Source of the DNA: Spongiivirga sp046524175
GTDB lineage: Bacteria; Bacteroidota; Bacteroidia; Flavobacteriales; Flavobacteriaceae
Length of the DNA: 64,000 nucleotides
Assembly (NCBI RefSeq): GCF_046524175.1
Contig: NZ_JBEFZF010000004.1
Span: 124,001-188,000, forward strand
Reading direction: 5' to 3'
The position numbers and the translations under genes were made by a program. The notes under the pieces were generated by a model. The model had not been told where the DNA came from. It worked only from the letters and a program-made list of their open reading frames with translations, and did no database searches. Positions 52,625 to 62,050 of the stretch are shown piece by piece (position 1 is the first letter of the stretch; every line of letters starts with the position of its first letter).

Positions 52625-53311
52625 TTATTGTACTTTGTTTTTCCTACGTAAATCGGTATTAAAGATCAAACCTAGCTGCAAACGGTCGAAGTTTATTCCA
52701 GTAAAATGGTTTTTTAAGTATCCCAACTGCAATTGCACATCTTCATTAAACTTACGTCCTAAAGCAAAGTATAATCGGTTTTGACCGAATATAGGTTCTT
52801 GAAAATTAATAAACACTTCGTCATAGGCGTTTAAAAACCAGTTGTCATCAAGTGGATAAGTGATTTGAAGCCGATAGCGACCTCTATGTTGTGTGTCGGT
52901 ATTGCTATTGCCGAAATTAAGAAAGCGCTGTTCTATGCGATATCGATGTTCGAAAGCAAATTTTCCCACCTTGTTTTTAAGTATGAATTGTTGAAAAATT
53001 CGATTTTCTTTTGGATCAAATTCACCTTCAAATTCCTCAAAAGTGGTGTCGGTAGCAATGTAGCCATATCCCAATGTCACTATCGCTTTGTCAGAAATAT
53101 GATAGTTAAGTCCGGTACGAAGTAATAATTGATTGAAGTTGCCAAAGGTTTCATAAAAACGGAATTGAGCCTCGGAGTGAACACTGAGCTTATCAGATAC
53201 TTTGTTGGTGCCAAAATACATATACCAGGCTCCTAATTCATCTTCACCAGTGTTTTGAGAAAATACTTGGATGGAGCTTAATAGAAATATTCCGATTAAT
53301 AGTTTCTTCAT
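52625..53311 (-). CDS. DUF2490 outer-membrane protein
   Basis: 228 residues with a signal peptide ending QVFSQ. The pattern ELGAWYMYFGTNKVSDKLSVHSE, then LLLRTGLNYHISDKA and EHRYRIEQRFL, is DUF2490; alternating strands and the final strand LQLGLIFNTDL suggest a barrel in the outer membrane. It is the first gene of the leftward group with the transporter, 30 bases apart, and may help its substrate cross the outer membrane. Confidence 0.82.
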   Translation of the reverse strand: MKKLLIGIFLLSSIQVFSQNTGEDELGAWYMYFGTNKVSDKLSVHSEAQFRFYETFGNFNQLLLRTGLNYHISDKAIVTLGYGYIATDTTFEEFEGEFDPKENRIFQQFILKNKVGKFAFEHRYRIEQRFLNFGNSNTDTQHRGRYRLQITYPLDDNWFLNAYDEVFINFQEPIFGQNRLYFALGRKFNEDVQLQLGYLKNHFTGINFDRLQLGLIFNTDLRRKNKVQ

Positions 53312-53374
53312 TGGGTTACTTGTTTAAAAAAGATCAGGGTTTATAAAAAAATAAAGAAGTTCAGAAGTTTCAGG

Positions 53375-53431
53375 TTGAGCGCAGTCGAAATCTAATTCCA
53401 AAAAGGGTTTAGGGTTCTCGACTGCGCTCGA
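53375..53431. repeat. dispersed flavobacterial inverted repeat
   Basis: GAGCGCAGTCGA (53377-53388) and TCGACTGCGCTC (53418-53429) are perfect 12-base inverted arms 29 bases apart, flanked by TTCAGGT and TTGACATG. GC-rich arms of this sequence occur as scattered intergenic elements in flavobacterial genomes as far as I know. It stands out from the AT-rich surroundings. Confidence 0.6.
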
Positions 53432-53489
53432 ATTGACATGATAGGACGCTTTTTAGACACCCTAATCATTTAATATAGTTTACCAGTTA

Positions 53490-56400
53490 TTATTCTACAG
53501 AGAATACTTTAGTTTTCTTAAATGGCGAAAGATCAATTTTCTTCATTTCAGTTTCATAGTTTTTCCATTTATCCGAAAAGAATGTGTTTGTTTTTGAAAT
53601 GGCATCTTGCAACGCATCCTTCGCATTTTTGATCAGAGTCTGCTCAGTGGTAGTGATACCTTCAGGACGTGAACCTACATATCTGCTTGCAGTAAAAACC
53701 CTTTGCATTACTGTAACTTCTGGATTACGTGTAATACCTTGACGCTTGTCTACTTTACCGATGTAAAGGGCAATTATAGAGTCAATACCTTTCACTATGT
53801 CGTTTGAAGATTTAATTTCGGTTTTGTACTTTTTCTTATCTTTTTTGGTCAACTTGCCCTTGTATTCATTGGCAGTATTTTTACTTTCTACCAACTGTTT
53901 TACAGCATCTGCAGCTGTTTGGGTCATTTTCTCAATTTGTTTTCCATATGTATAAGCATCATTAATGGCTTTTTGAGAAACTTGTAGTCTTGGATCACTT
54001 TTTACGGTAATATTCTGCGTTGAAGTTTGGTCACCGTATTCCATAACCACTTTATAAGTTCCTGGTTTTACATCTACTCCACCTGGCTCATTTTTTCGTT
54101 TGCGAATGGTTCTTGATGGCCTTTCACTTCCTTTTTCATCCATAAACCAACGAGTCTTGTAGATACCCGTGCTATCTGGTGTTTTTCTCTTAAGAGATCG
54201 GATTAATTTGTCATTGTTGTAAATTTTTATCTTAATAGAATCCCATTTTACTTTCTTTTCGTCCTCTTCTTTATCAGTATCTTCATCTTTCTTTTTGCCT
54301 TCTTTTTTCTTCTTTTTCTTAACCTGAACAAAATAGGTCATATGAGCTCCACCGGATTTATTTTCCCCATTATAAAGCGCATCGCCTCCAAATCGGCTGC
54401 CAGTAGGCTGTTGATAAGCCGCTTGATATGCCGTAGGAGGTTCAAACAAGTGTAATTTTTTGTTTTGGATAGATGCGTCTTGTGCTAAAGCTCTTAGCGG
54501 ACGAATGTCATCTAAAACCCATGCGGCGCGACCAAATGTGCCAATAACAAGATCGTGCTCTCTTTCTTGTATGACTAAATCTTTAACTGAGGTAGTTGGA
54601 AAACCTTTTTTGTCCCATTTGGTCCATTTTTTTCCTGCATTAAAGGAAACATACAAACCATCATCAGTACCTAGAAACATAAGGTTTGGATTAATAGGAT
54701 CTTCAATAATGCAAAGGGCATAACTTATAACATCGCTTTGGTCAACAATTCGTTCCCATGTTTTACCATAATTTTTGGTACGGTAGGCATAAGGGGTATA
54801 ATTATAGCGTCTGTAATCATTTGCAATTAACAATGCCTCACCTTTATTTTTATTAGATGCTTTTATTTGTGGAATCCAACTTCCTTTAGGGAGTCCTTTG
54901 ATATTTTTGGTAACCTCAGTGTACGTATTTCCACCGTTTTGAGTAAAGTGAACGCGGCCGTCATCGGTACCCACCCAAAACATATCTTTTTCAAGAGGAG
55001 AAGGTTCGATTACTAAAACCGTGCAATGATTTTCTGCCCCGGTAGCATCCATAGTCAAGCCTCCACTTTCACCCTGTTTTTGCTTTTCCGGATCGTTCGT
55101 AGTTAGATCAGGGGAAATCACTTTCCAAGTCAGCCCTTTATCCGTTGATTTATGTACAAACTGACTTCCAAAATAAATGGTGTTATTATCAAAAGGGTCA
55201 ATATTGATAGCAGCATTCCAATTGAAACGAAGCTGAACCTTAGGATCAGGATGCGTGGGACGAACGCTGTAATTATTTCCTGTTTTCCAATCGTATCGGC
55301 TAACAAAACCCTGTTGACTCATACTCCAGCCGTATTGCGAATTGTCTTTATCAGGCACTACATCAAAACCATCACCAAATGAGATTTCTTGCCAATAGGA
55401 ATTTCGTATCCCTTGAGCACGCCATACATAAGAAGGGCCTCTCCAACTACCATTATCTTGCATACCGCCATATACGTTGTAAGGATATTCATTATCTACT
55501 GCGATATGATAAAATTGAGCCACCGGTAGATTGCCAATAAAACGCCAGGTTTTACCACCGTCTTTTGTAATATTCATACCACCGTCATTGCCATCAATCA
55601 TAAATTGTCCATTTTCAGGATGTATCCACCAAGCATGATGATCAGGATGTACGCCATTACTTACGCCATATGCTGGCATTAATTGGCTAAAGTTTTTACC
55701 GCCATCTTCAGAAGCATTCACATAGGTGAAAATGGAAAAAACCCGATTTTCATTTTGCGGATCTACATAGATTTCAGAATAGTAAAAAGGTCGGTTGCCA
55801 ATGTCATTTTTATCGTTGATTTTTTTCCATTTAAATCCGCCATCCACACTTTTATAAAGTGCATTCTTCTTTGCCTCGATTAATGCATAAACGATATTAG
55901 GTTTGTTTTTGGCAATTGCGATTCCAATTCGGCCAAGTTCACCTTTAGGAAGCCCATCTTTATCGTTTAGTTTTTTCCAGGTTTTACCGCCATCATGTGT
56001 CATGTGAAGTCCACTTCCTTTACCTCCTGATTTAAAAAACCAGGGATCCCGCTTGTGTTCCCACATCGCTACAAAAAGTTTGTTAGGATTTGATGGATCC
56101 ATCACCATATCAGCCACTCCCGTTTTGTTGTTGGCAAATAATATTTTATTCCATGTTTTGCCACCGTCGGTAGTTTTAAAAACTCCACGCTCAGGATGCT
56201 CACCCCAAGGCGAACCAATAGCGCCTACATAAACTGTGTTTGGATCGGTGGGGTCAATGATCACCCTGTGAATATGTCTTGTTTGTTCAAGGCCCATTGA
56301 TTTCCAGCTTTTGCCTCCATCTAACGACTTGTAAATACCAAAACCACCATTTAAACTGTTTCTGGGGTTACCTTCGCCAGTACCCACCCAAATAACAGAA

Positions 56401-56690
56401 GGATTCGATTGCTGGATTGCTATTGCACCGATTGATGCAGTTAATTCTCCATCAAAAATCGGTTCCCATTTAATACCTCCGCTGGTCGATTTCCAAAGTC
56501 CACCCGAAGCGGTACCAACATACATTACATCAGGGTTATTATGCACGACATCAATGGCAGTTACACGACCACTCATACCACCTGGGCCAATATTTCTAGG
56601 TTTTAGATTTTTTAGATAAGTGGGATTAATTTCTTGAGCACCAGAAATTAGAGGTATTAAACCTATTAAAAGAGTAATTAGAATACGCAT
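53490..56690 (-). CDS. large secreted BNR/sortilin-like beta-propeller protein
   Basis: 1066 residues with a signal peptide ending ISGAQ. Many BNR/Asp-box repeats (forms of S-x-D-x-G-x-x-W such as SLDGGKSWK, TTDGGKTWN, SVDGGFKWK) build one or two large propellers (about 25-720), as in the VPS10/sortilin-like glycosyl-hydrolase-related family. A very lysine-rich tract lies near residue 800 (VKKKKKKEGKKKDED). The C-terminal part has a beta-sandwich followed by a helical region. The family is common in Bacteroidota; an enzymatic role has not been shown. Confidence 0.85.
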   Translation of the reverse strand: MRILITLLIGLIPLISGAQEINPTYLKNLKPRNIGPGGMSGRVTAIDVVHNNPDVMYVGTASGGLWKSTSGGIKWEPIFDGELTASIGAIAIQQSNPSVIWVGTGEGNPRNSLNGGFGIYKSLDGGKSWKSMGLEQTRHIHRVIIDPTDPNTVYVGAIGSPWGEHPERGVFKTTDGGKTWNKILFANNKTGVADMVMDPSNPNKLFVAMWEHKRDPWFFKSGGKGSGLHMTHDGGKTWKKLNDKDGLPKGELGRIGIAIAKNKPNIVYALIEAKKNALYKSVDGGFKWKKINDKNDIGNRPFYYSEIYVDPQNENRVFSIFTYVNASEDGGKNFSQLMPAYGVSNGVHPDHHAWWIHPENGQFMIDGNDGGMNITKDGGKTWRFIGNLPVAQFYHIAVDNEYPYNVYGGMQDNGSWRGPSYVWRAQGIRNSYWQEISFGDGFDVVPDKDNSQYGWSMSQQGFVSRYDWKTGNNYSVRPTHPDPKVQLRFNWNAAINIDPFDNNTIYFGSQFVHKSTDKGLTWKVISPDLTTNDPEKQKQGESGGLTMDATGAENHCTVLVIEPSPLEKDMFWVGTDDGRVHFTQNGGNTYTEVTKNIKGLPKGSWIPQIKASNKNKGEALLIANDYRRYNYTPYAYRTKNYGKTWERIVDQSDVISYALCIIEDPINPNLMFLGTDDGLYVSFNAGKKWTKWDKKGFPTTSVKDLVIQEREHDLVIGTFGRAAWVLDDIRPLRALAQDASIQNKKLHLFEPPTAYQAAYQQPTGSRFGGDALYNGENKSGGAHMTYFVQVKKKKKKEGKKKDEDTDKEEDEKKVKWDSIKIKIYNNDKLIRSLKRKTPDSTGIYKTRWFMDEKGSERPSRTIRKRKNEPGGVDVKPGTYKVVMEYGDQTSTQNITVKSDPRLQVSQKAINDAYTYGKQIEKMTQTAADAVKQLVESKNTANEYKGKLTKKDKKKYKTEIKSSNDIVKGIDSIIALYIGKVDKRQGITRNPEVTVMQRVFTASRYVGSRPEGITTTEQTLIKNAKDALQDAISKTNTFFSDKWKNYETEMKKIDLSPFKKTKVFSVE

Positions 56691-56991
56691 GTTTTGGTTT
56701 GAATTAGTTTTTGGACGCTAAAGTTAGCAAAATGTAAAGCCGTATTTCTTAAAGTGATGTTAAGGTGTTTTTAAATGGAAAATGGAGTTTTTAGTTGTTG
56801 TAAACAGCATAAAATTATTACTTTTCTAATTTTTGATCAGGCGAGTATTTGTGCGGTATGTTCCTCAAAAACTGATACTTATTTACTATAAATTAATCCA
56901 TAAGATTTGGTTTTTTTAGAAAAACTATTTAATATTGAAGTTCATTATTATCATTATTATAGTTTTTTATTAATTATTAAAATTTATTATT
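56691..56991. other. 301-base gap between the BNR gene and the first hcp
   Basis: Very AT-rich, without a plausible ORF. It should hold the divergent promoters of both neighbours. One candidate for the hcp side is listed separately. Confidence 0.5.
56798..56826 (+). promoter_or_regulatory. candidate promoter for the first hcp gene
   Basis: TTG at 56798, an 18-base spacer, then TACTTTTC at 56819-56826, one mismatch from the -7 consensus. It would give an untranslated leader of about 160 bases. Confidence 0.35.
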
Positions 56992-57378
56992 ATGTCTTTT
57001 AAAGCTAAATTAAAAGTCGGTGGGAACGAGTACAATGTATTGAACTGTAACTACGGTTTGCACCAAGAAACAGACGCCACAGGACGACCTTCTTCTGTAA
57101 CTCGTGGCGGAATGATTACCATTGAAGTAGAATCAACAGCTGACACTAGTCTTTCTGACTGGATGTTTAACAATTTCGAATTACGTAGTGGCTCTATTGT
57201 GTTTCTAAAAAGAGATACTGAAGCGACTGCAAAAGAGTTGGTATTTACAGATGCTTATGCTGTAAAGTATGTTGAGAACTTCGACTCTACAGGAAAAAAC
57301 CCAATGACGGAGCGCATTACCTTATCGGCCAGAGAAATTGCAGTTGGTAATGGTTCGCATACTAACGAGTGGGTATAA
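56992..57378 (+). CDS. tssD: T6SS tube protein TssD (Hcp), first copy
   Basis: 128 residues. MSFKAKLKVGGNEYNVLNC and LHQETDATGRPSSVTRGGMI are characteristic of Bacteroidota (T6SSiii) TssD, and the end has MTERITLSAREIAVGN. Hexameric rings stack into the inner tube that is fired out of the cell. No other tss sheath or baseplate genes are in the window, so this is probably an effector-linked hcp island or the edge of the main locus. A long AT-rich gap separates it from the second copy. Confidence 0.9.
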   Translation: MSFKAKLKVGGNEYNVLNCNYGLHQETDATGRPSSVTRGGMITIEVESTADTSLSDWMFNNFELRSGSIVFLKRDTEATAKELVFTDAYAVKYVENFDSTGKNPMTERITLSAREIAVGNGSHTNEWV

Positions 57379-57761
57379 TTTAGATACTTACCACATTTGT
57401 GGTTCAATCGAAAAGTTACATTCTGAACAAACCAGTATCTGTATTTTCTAGGATAGTTACTGTGTAGTTAACCATCACTTGTTTTGGGATATTTTGTTAA
57501 CTGTATTGCTAGGGGATGTAAAATGTTTCAACTAAAAAGTATCTAATTGCATTCAATCTTTCGAGACGAATCAGATAATAATGAGTTGCTATAAAATGCC
57601 CTAGGTTGGTAGGAAAAATTTGGGTGATTATTTAATAGCATATATTCGATAGATCAATGTTTGATGTTGCTTTTTGCAGATTCAAATTCATCTGTAGTTC
57701 AGATGTAACTTTTCCATTATTATTTTGCAATAATTTGTACCTTAACTAAAATAATTGGTAG
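57379..57761. other. 383-base gap between the two hcp genes
   Basis: No plausible ORF on either strand. A small hairpin ACCACA/TGTGGT (57390-57403) just after the first hcp may mark the mRNA end. The rest is unassigned AT-rich sequence that should contain the promoter of the second operon. Confidence 0.5.
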
Positions 57762-58157
57762 ATGTCTTTTTTAGCGAAATTAACTATTGACGGAGAAGAA
57801 ATGAACGTGCTTGACTGCTCGTTTGGATTTCACCAACTTACGGATGCCACCGGCAGACCATCGGAGAAACCTAAAGGTGGTCAAATACGTCTGATTATTG
57901 AATCGACCTCCAAAACAGATTTTTTAGAATGGATGATTTCATCAACCAATGTCAAAAAAGGAGAGATTACTTTTTACAGGCGGGATAGTATGTCTAGTTT
58001 GAAAAAAGTTGTTTTTGTCGACGCATATTGCGTGGATTATGTGGAGCAGTTTAATGCAACCAGTAATCAGCCATTACAAATTCGTTTAGTGCTGTCAGCA
58101 AGAGAAATAAGCGTTAAGGGAACGACGTTTACTAATAATTGGCCGGTTAAAGGGTAA
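57762..58157 (+). CDS. tssD: T6SS tube protein TssD (Hcp), second copy
   Basis: 131 residues, clearly a paralogue of the first copy (MSFLAKLTIDGEEMNVLDC, FHQLTDATGRPSEKPKGGQI, VLSAREISVKG) but diverged along its length. It begins an operon-like run of seven genes with short gaps or overlaps, directly before a putative zinc-peptidase effector (5-base gap). A dedicated Hcp that carries this cargo in its lumen is the simplest reading. Confidence 0.9.
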   Translation: MSFLAKLTIDGEEMNVLDCSFGFHQLTDATGRPSEKPKGGQIRLIIESTSKTDFLEWMISSTNVKKGEITFYRRDSMSSLKKVVFVDAYCVDYVEQFNATSNQPLQIRLVLSAREISVKGTTFTNNWPVKG

Positions 58158-58162
58158 ATACT

Positions 58163-58840
58163 ATGAGCTATCATATTCCTTTAGATTATTGTGATATTTA
58201 TATTGAACCTAATCGAGAAATAGTGACGGTTAGGCAAAGATGGAAATATTCGTGGTGGCGAGGGGATTGCGAGGCATTTACATATTGGACATACCAAAGA
58301 AGAAAGGCATTTCACGATGCTGCGGATAGACTTATTTGGAACCACTGGAGCAATAATTATTTCTTAATGGCTTATGGTGAAATTGAAGATGCAAAGTTGA
58401 TTAAGGACTTTCGGGATAGGAATTATCGATTGGTTTTTGATATTCAATGGGTATTAGATAACCCCCATTGGACAGTTAATGTAGTACGTCAGGAAGAAGG
58501 ATATAAAGATCGAAGTTCAGTGAAATGGAATAGTAAGGAAGTATGGTTAAATGAATCAGATCTACGTTTTTATGATTTAGATTGTGATATACCATTTAAT
58601 ACGGTTTTACATGAGTATACACATACACTTTATAACGATGATGAATATGGTGAAGTTTATGGTGGTAAATCAGGCTCTAGATATGAGTTTGACTATAGAT
58701 CATTACAAAATATTGGTGTTGAGTTACGTGATCGCTTCGTGACTGCCATAGAGGAAGATATTAGTTATGGGGTTCCTGGTGTAAGCTTTTCTTTATTGTT
58801 AACCCAAAAGTATGTGAATTCAATTGATGGTAGGCATTAG
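58163..58840 (+). CDS. HExxH zinc-peptidase-like protein, candidate Hcp-borne effector
   Basis: 225 residues, no signal peptide, unusually rich in W and Y. TVLHEYTHTLYNDDEYG carries H150, E151 and H154 of a zinc site and D159/D160/E161 as possible third ligands. I do not recognise a named family. It lies right after an Hcp gene and overlaps a lipoprotein gene by 14 bases, the pattern of a T6SS effector with its immunity protein. The target might be peptide or protein in the periplasm of rivals. Confidence 0.65.
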   Translation: MSYHIPLDYCDIYIEPNREIVTVRQRWKYSWWRGDCEAFTYWTYQRRKAFHDAADRLIWNHWSNNYFLMAYGEIEDAKLIKDFRDRNYRLVFDIQWVLDNPHWTVNVVRQEEGYKDRSSVKWNSKEVWLNESDLRFYDLDCDIPFNTVLHEYTHTLYNDDEYGEVYGGKSGSRYEFDYRSLQNIGVELRDRFVTAIEEDISYGVPGVSFSLLLTQKYVNSIDGRH

Positions 58841-59225
58841 ACTTTTTTCTTACATTCTCGTTTTGTCTTTATTTGGTTGTAACCAACTTAAAGAAGAAAA
58901 AAAGAAAATTTCAGTAATACCAGAGCATAGAAATGGTTTTCTGGAAATTGAATTTTTGAAAGAAGCGCCTTTTTATGAAGCTGAACGAATAAATAATTTG
59001 TATTTATTTAATAAAGAGTATTTGTTGTATGAAATCAGGCCATTTTTTCGATATAGAATTTTATTGAAAGTTTATGATTCGTCTGATTTTGATAAACCAA
59101 TTCCGATGAAAGAGGTAACCTGGGAGCGAAGTAAAAATTACAATGTCACAGTTTTCTATCAGAAAAAGGATACAACTTGGCAACCAGTTTTGGTCGATGT
59201 TGTTGGGAAGGATGTGAAATTTTAA
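58827..59225 (+). CDS. small lipoprotein, candidate immunity protein
   Basis: 132 residues from the ATG at 58827. The lipobox SLFGC (cysteine about 18) places it in the periplasm. The rest (RNGFLEIEFLKEAPFYE, ENNLYLF-like INNLYLFNKEYLLYEI) is beta-rich and of no known family. The start overlaps the end of the HExxH gene. A periplasmic protein encoded with an effector usually protects the producer. This is inference from position. Confidence 0.6.
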   Translation: MVGIRLFSYILVLSLFGCNQLKEEKKKISVIPEHRNGFLEIEFLKEAPFYEAERINNLYLFNKEYLLYEIRPFFRYRILLKVYDSSDFDKPIPMKEVTWERSKNYNVTVFYQKKDTTWQPVLVDVVGKDVKF

Positions 59226-59234
59226 TATAAGATT

Positions 59235-61043
59235 ATGGCATTACAAAGTAATATTCAAATATATATAGGAGGTAATCAAATTACGGCATTTAAGGAACTA
59301 AGTTTATATCAAGGTTTGGCACAGCATCATATGCTCGAACTGGTATGTCGTATGGATGTTCTTGAAGAACTCAGTGGAGAAATAGCTTCAGAAAGCCGTA
59401 ATTTTCTTGGAGAAATCATTACACTTCAAGTAACCACCTTGGATACTTTAGAGGGTTATAAAGAACTAGAATTTAAAGGAGTAGTAACTGGAGTGAATAA
59501 CTCCAAAGCTTTTCATCAAGGTGGAGGTGATTTGGTAATTATTAAAGCCCAAAGTGCTACAGTTTTAGCGGATGATGGGCCACATTATGCTTCTTACAAT
59601 GATATGGGACTAGCTGAAATTCTCGACCAAACCTTTCAGGGCTATGATCAATCAAAATTAGAAACCAATTTTAGTCCGCAATATAACGATACACTTCACT
59701 ATAGCGTTCAGCAACAGGAAAGTGCTTGGCAATATGCAAGTCGTTTAGCGGCTCAATATGGTGAGTGGTTTTATTATAACGGCAAGACACTAATATTTGG
59801 TAAACCAGAAGAAGTAGAAGCTACTCAACTAATATATGGGCAAGACCTAGAGGAATTTTCTTTAAAATTACAACCTTCGTCCAATAATTATAATTTCTTT
59901 ACAAATGATTACTTAAACGCTGATCAAGTTGAGTCAGCGACCAGTGGTGTTAATAGTAATTTAAATGGCCATAATGCATTTACCAGCAATAAAAGCAGTG
60001 AGTTGTTTTTAAAAGAAACAGCAGTTTTTGTTAACACTTACAATGATGAGAAGCTACAGCAGCGATTAGATAAGCATGTTGAAAATCAGAAAAAAGCTGA
60101 AGAGGCTAATCAGGTAAAGATAAATGGCGTTAGTGATAACCCGGGTGTCTTGTTAGGAAGCATTATTAAAATTGCAGATGAAAATGGAGCCTATGGTAGT
60201 TACCGTATTACAAGAGTAACGCATACAGCCACTGAGAATGGTCGTTATCAAAATAGATTTGAGGGATTGACGTCAGATGCTGATGTGTACCCAAACACCA
60301 ATATTATGGCGTATCCTCGTAGTCAAAGCCAGACTGCGGTTGTTACGGACAATGCTGATCCTGACGGATTAGGTCGTATTCAGGTTCAGTTTCCATGGCA
60401 AAAGGCTACTGGAGCAACTACTCCATGGCTTCGAATTTTGACCCCGCATGCTGGCGGGGAAAAGGGTTTCCATTTCATTCCGGAAATTGATGAAGAAGTC
60501 TTAGTAGGTTTTGAAGGAGGAAACGCAGAGCGCCCTTACGTGATGGGGACTTTGTATAATGGGTCAGCCAATGCGGCTAGTTGGAATACTCCGGAAAATG
60601 ATATTAAGGCAATAAGAACCCGCAGCGGACACACAATTGAGTTTAGCGATGCTAGCGGAGCTGAGAGTATAACCATTACCGATAAAAATCATAATAAGGT
60701 ATTTATTGATTCCGCAAATAACAACATTGAGATTACAGCGAATGAAAACATGATTTTGACTGCTAGAAACCTTCAAGTTAATGTATCTGAAAACATGGAT
60801 GTTTCTGTTGGGCAAAATCAAAATGTATCGATAGGTGAAAACTTAAATTCGAGTATTGGCAAGGAAGTCACTACAACGGCTAAAGAGTCTAAAACGCTAA
60901 TAGAAGGTAAAATAGGAGTCCAATCTAAAGAATTAGAGCAAAACGCTGAAAAGATTACAATGAATAGCACCAAAGACAATATGGAATTATCCAGTGCTAA
61001 GCAGGTAATTTCTAACAGTAGTGAAAAGAATATTCTGGTTTAA
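59235..61043 (+). CDS. vgrG: T6SS spike protein VgrG (TssI)
   Basis: 602 residues. The gp27-like part (about 1-360) is followed by the gp5 OB-fold (about 370-450: NADPDGLGRIQVQFPWQK, PWLRILTPHAG, EVLVGFEGGNAERPYVMGTLYNG) and a beta-helical spike rich in short repeats (ENMDVSVGQNQNVSIGENLN). There is no extra C-terminal enzyme domain. It caps the Hcp tube and carries PAAR-type proteins at its tip. The stop overlaps the next start (TAATG). Confidence 0.94.
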   Translation: MALQSNIQIYIGGNQITAFKELSLYQGLAQHHMLELVCRMDVLEELSGEIASESRNFLGEIITLQVTTLDTLEGYKELEFKGVVTGVNNSKAFHQGGGDLVIIKAQSATVLADDGPHYASYNDMGLAEILDQTFQGYDQSKLETNFSPQYNDTLHYSVQQQESAWQYASRLAAQYGEWFYYNGKTLIFGKPEEVEATQLIYGQDLEEFSLKLQPSSNNYNFFTNDYLNADQVESATSGVNSNLNGHNAFTSNKSSELFLKETAVFVNTYNDEKLQQRLDKHVENQKKAEEANQVKINGVSDNPGVLLGSIIKIADENGAYGSYRITRVTHTATENGRYQNRFEGLTSDADVYPNTNIMAYPRSQSQTAVVTDNADPDGLGRIQVQFPWQKATGATTPWLRILTPHAGGEKGFHFIPEIDEEVLVGFEGGNAERPYVMGTLYNGSANAASWNTPENDIKAIRTRSGHTIEFSDASGAESITITDKNHNKVFIDSANNNIEITANENMILTARNLQVNVSENMDVSVGQNQNVSIGENLNSSIGKEVTTTAKESKTLIEGKIGVQSKELEQNAEKITMNSTKDNMELSSAKQVISNSSEKNILV

Positions 61044-62050
61044 TGAGGGATTTTGGAATCAACATATTACGTGATGAGAGCACTACCGAATTGGAGGATG
61101 GAAAGCTAAATTTGGCTCCAAATCCAATTTATCTTACTCCGGTTCCTGATGTAGAGTATGTGTATCTATTTCAGTTGATCATTACAAATCCACAAGAATC
61201 GAACGAGCACAAAACAGTCGATTATAAAATAGGAGTAAAGTGCCTCGAAATATTTGAAGATGATACTGCTTTGATATCGTTTTTTAAGTATGATTTTTTT
61301 ATCAACAAAAAACAACCTTCGCTAATTATTGATCAGATTGCCGATGAGATTAACGATGCTTTGTATCCTATTACGCTCCTCATTAATAGAGTTGGAGCAG
61401 TATTATCTGTTACAAACCTTATCGAGATAAAAGACCGTTGGAAAAAGAAAAAGTCTCAGCTTAAATTAGAATATCAAGGATCACTGGCAGACAAAATATT
61501 TAGGCAAATAGACAATAGATTAGATAATGAAGTGAATTTTGAGTTGTCCCTTGAAAAGGATTTATTTTTAAAAACATTTTTGAGTAAAATCTTTGGTAGT
61601 TATAATTCCAATCTAAAGTCATATAGAGGCTTATTAGTACCATTAAGTTCTGGTAATAGTTCGTTTCTTATTGATGGTATGTACACGCTAAAAAGAAATA
61701 TAACCACATACAGTACGATATTTGTCGAGTTCGAAGGAAGTCGACTTTTTACTCCTAAAGAGTTGAACATGTTCAACAACGTCCTTGATACAAAAATCGA
61801 AGTTAATTCTCAGGTGGTTTTTGATTTACATGAAGATACCTGTTTACCAAAATGGATTCAGCTTGAAACAAGTTTTACGGATACTTCTAGTAACGATAAG
61901 ATAAAACAAATCACGCTTAACATCAATAAACTTCAAGGAGAACAAAACTCAAAGCGGCTAGAAATAGCGTCCAAAAAGGAAGAAGAACTTGAAAGGGAAA
62001 AGGAAGTACAGACGAGAAAAAAACGTTTTTCAATCTTTAAAAAGAAGTAA
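61043..62050 (+). CDS. unknown coiled-coil-tailed protein between vgrG and the PAAR gene
   Basis: 335 residues, no signal peptide or membrane segment. About 1-270 is a mixed alpha/beta region (PVPDVEYVYLFQLIITNP, later GLLVPLSSGNSSFLIDG); the C-terminal 60 residues form a strongly charged coiled coil (EEELEREKEVQTRKKR). I do not recognise a family. It sits between vgrG and the PAAR-like effector with one-base overlaps on both sides, the place where T6SS adaptors or chaperones are usually found. Confidence 0.6.
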   Translation: MRDFGINILRDESTTELEDGKLNLAPNPIYLTPVPDVEYVYLFQLIITNPQESNEHKTVDYKIGVKCLEIFEDDTALISFFKYDFFINKKQPSLIIDQIADEINDALYPITLLINRVGAVLSVTNLIEIKDRWKKKKSQLKLEYQGSLADKIFRQIDNRLDNEVNFELSLEKDLFLKTFLSKIFGSYNSNLKSYRGLLVPLSSGNSSFLIDGMYTLKRNITTYSTIFVEFEGSRLFTPKELNMFNNVLDTKIEVNSQVVFDLHEDTCLPKWIQLETSFTDTSSNDKIKQITLNINKLQGEQNSKRLEIASKKEEELEREKEVQTRKKRFSIFKKK

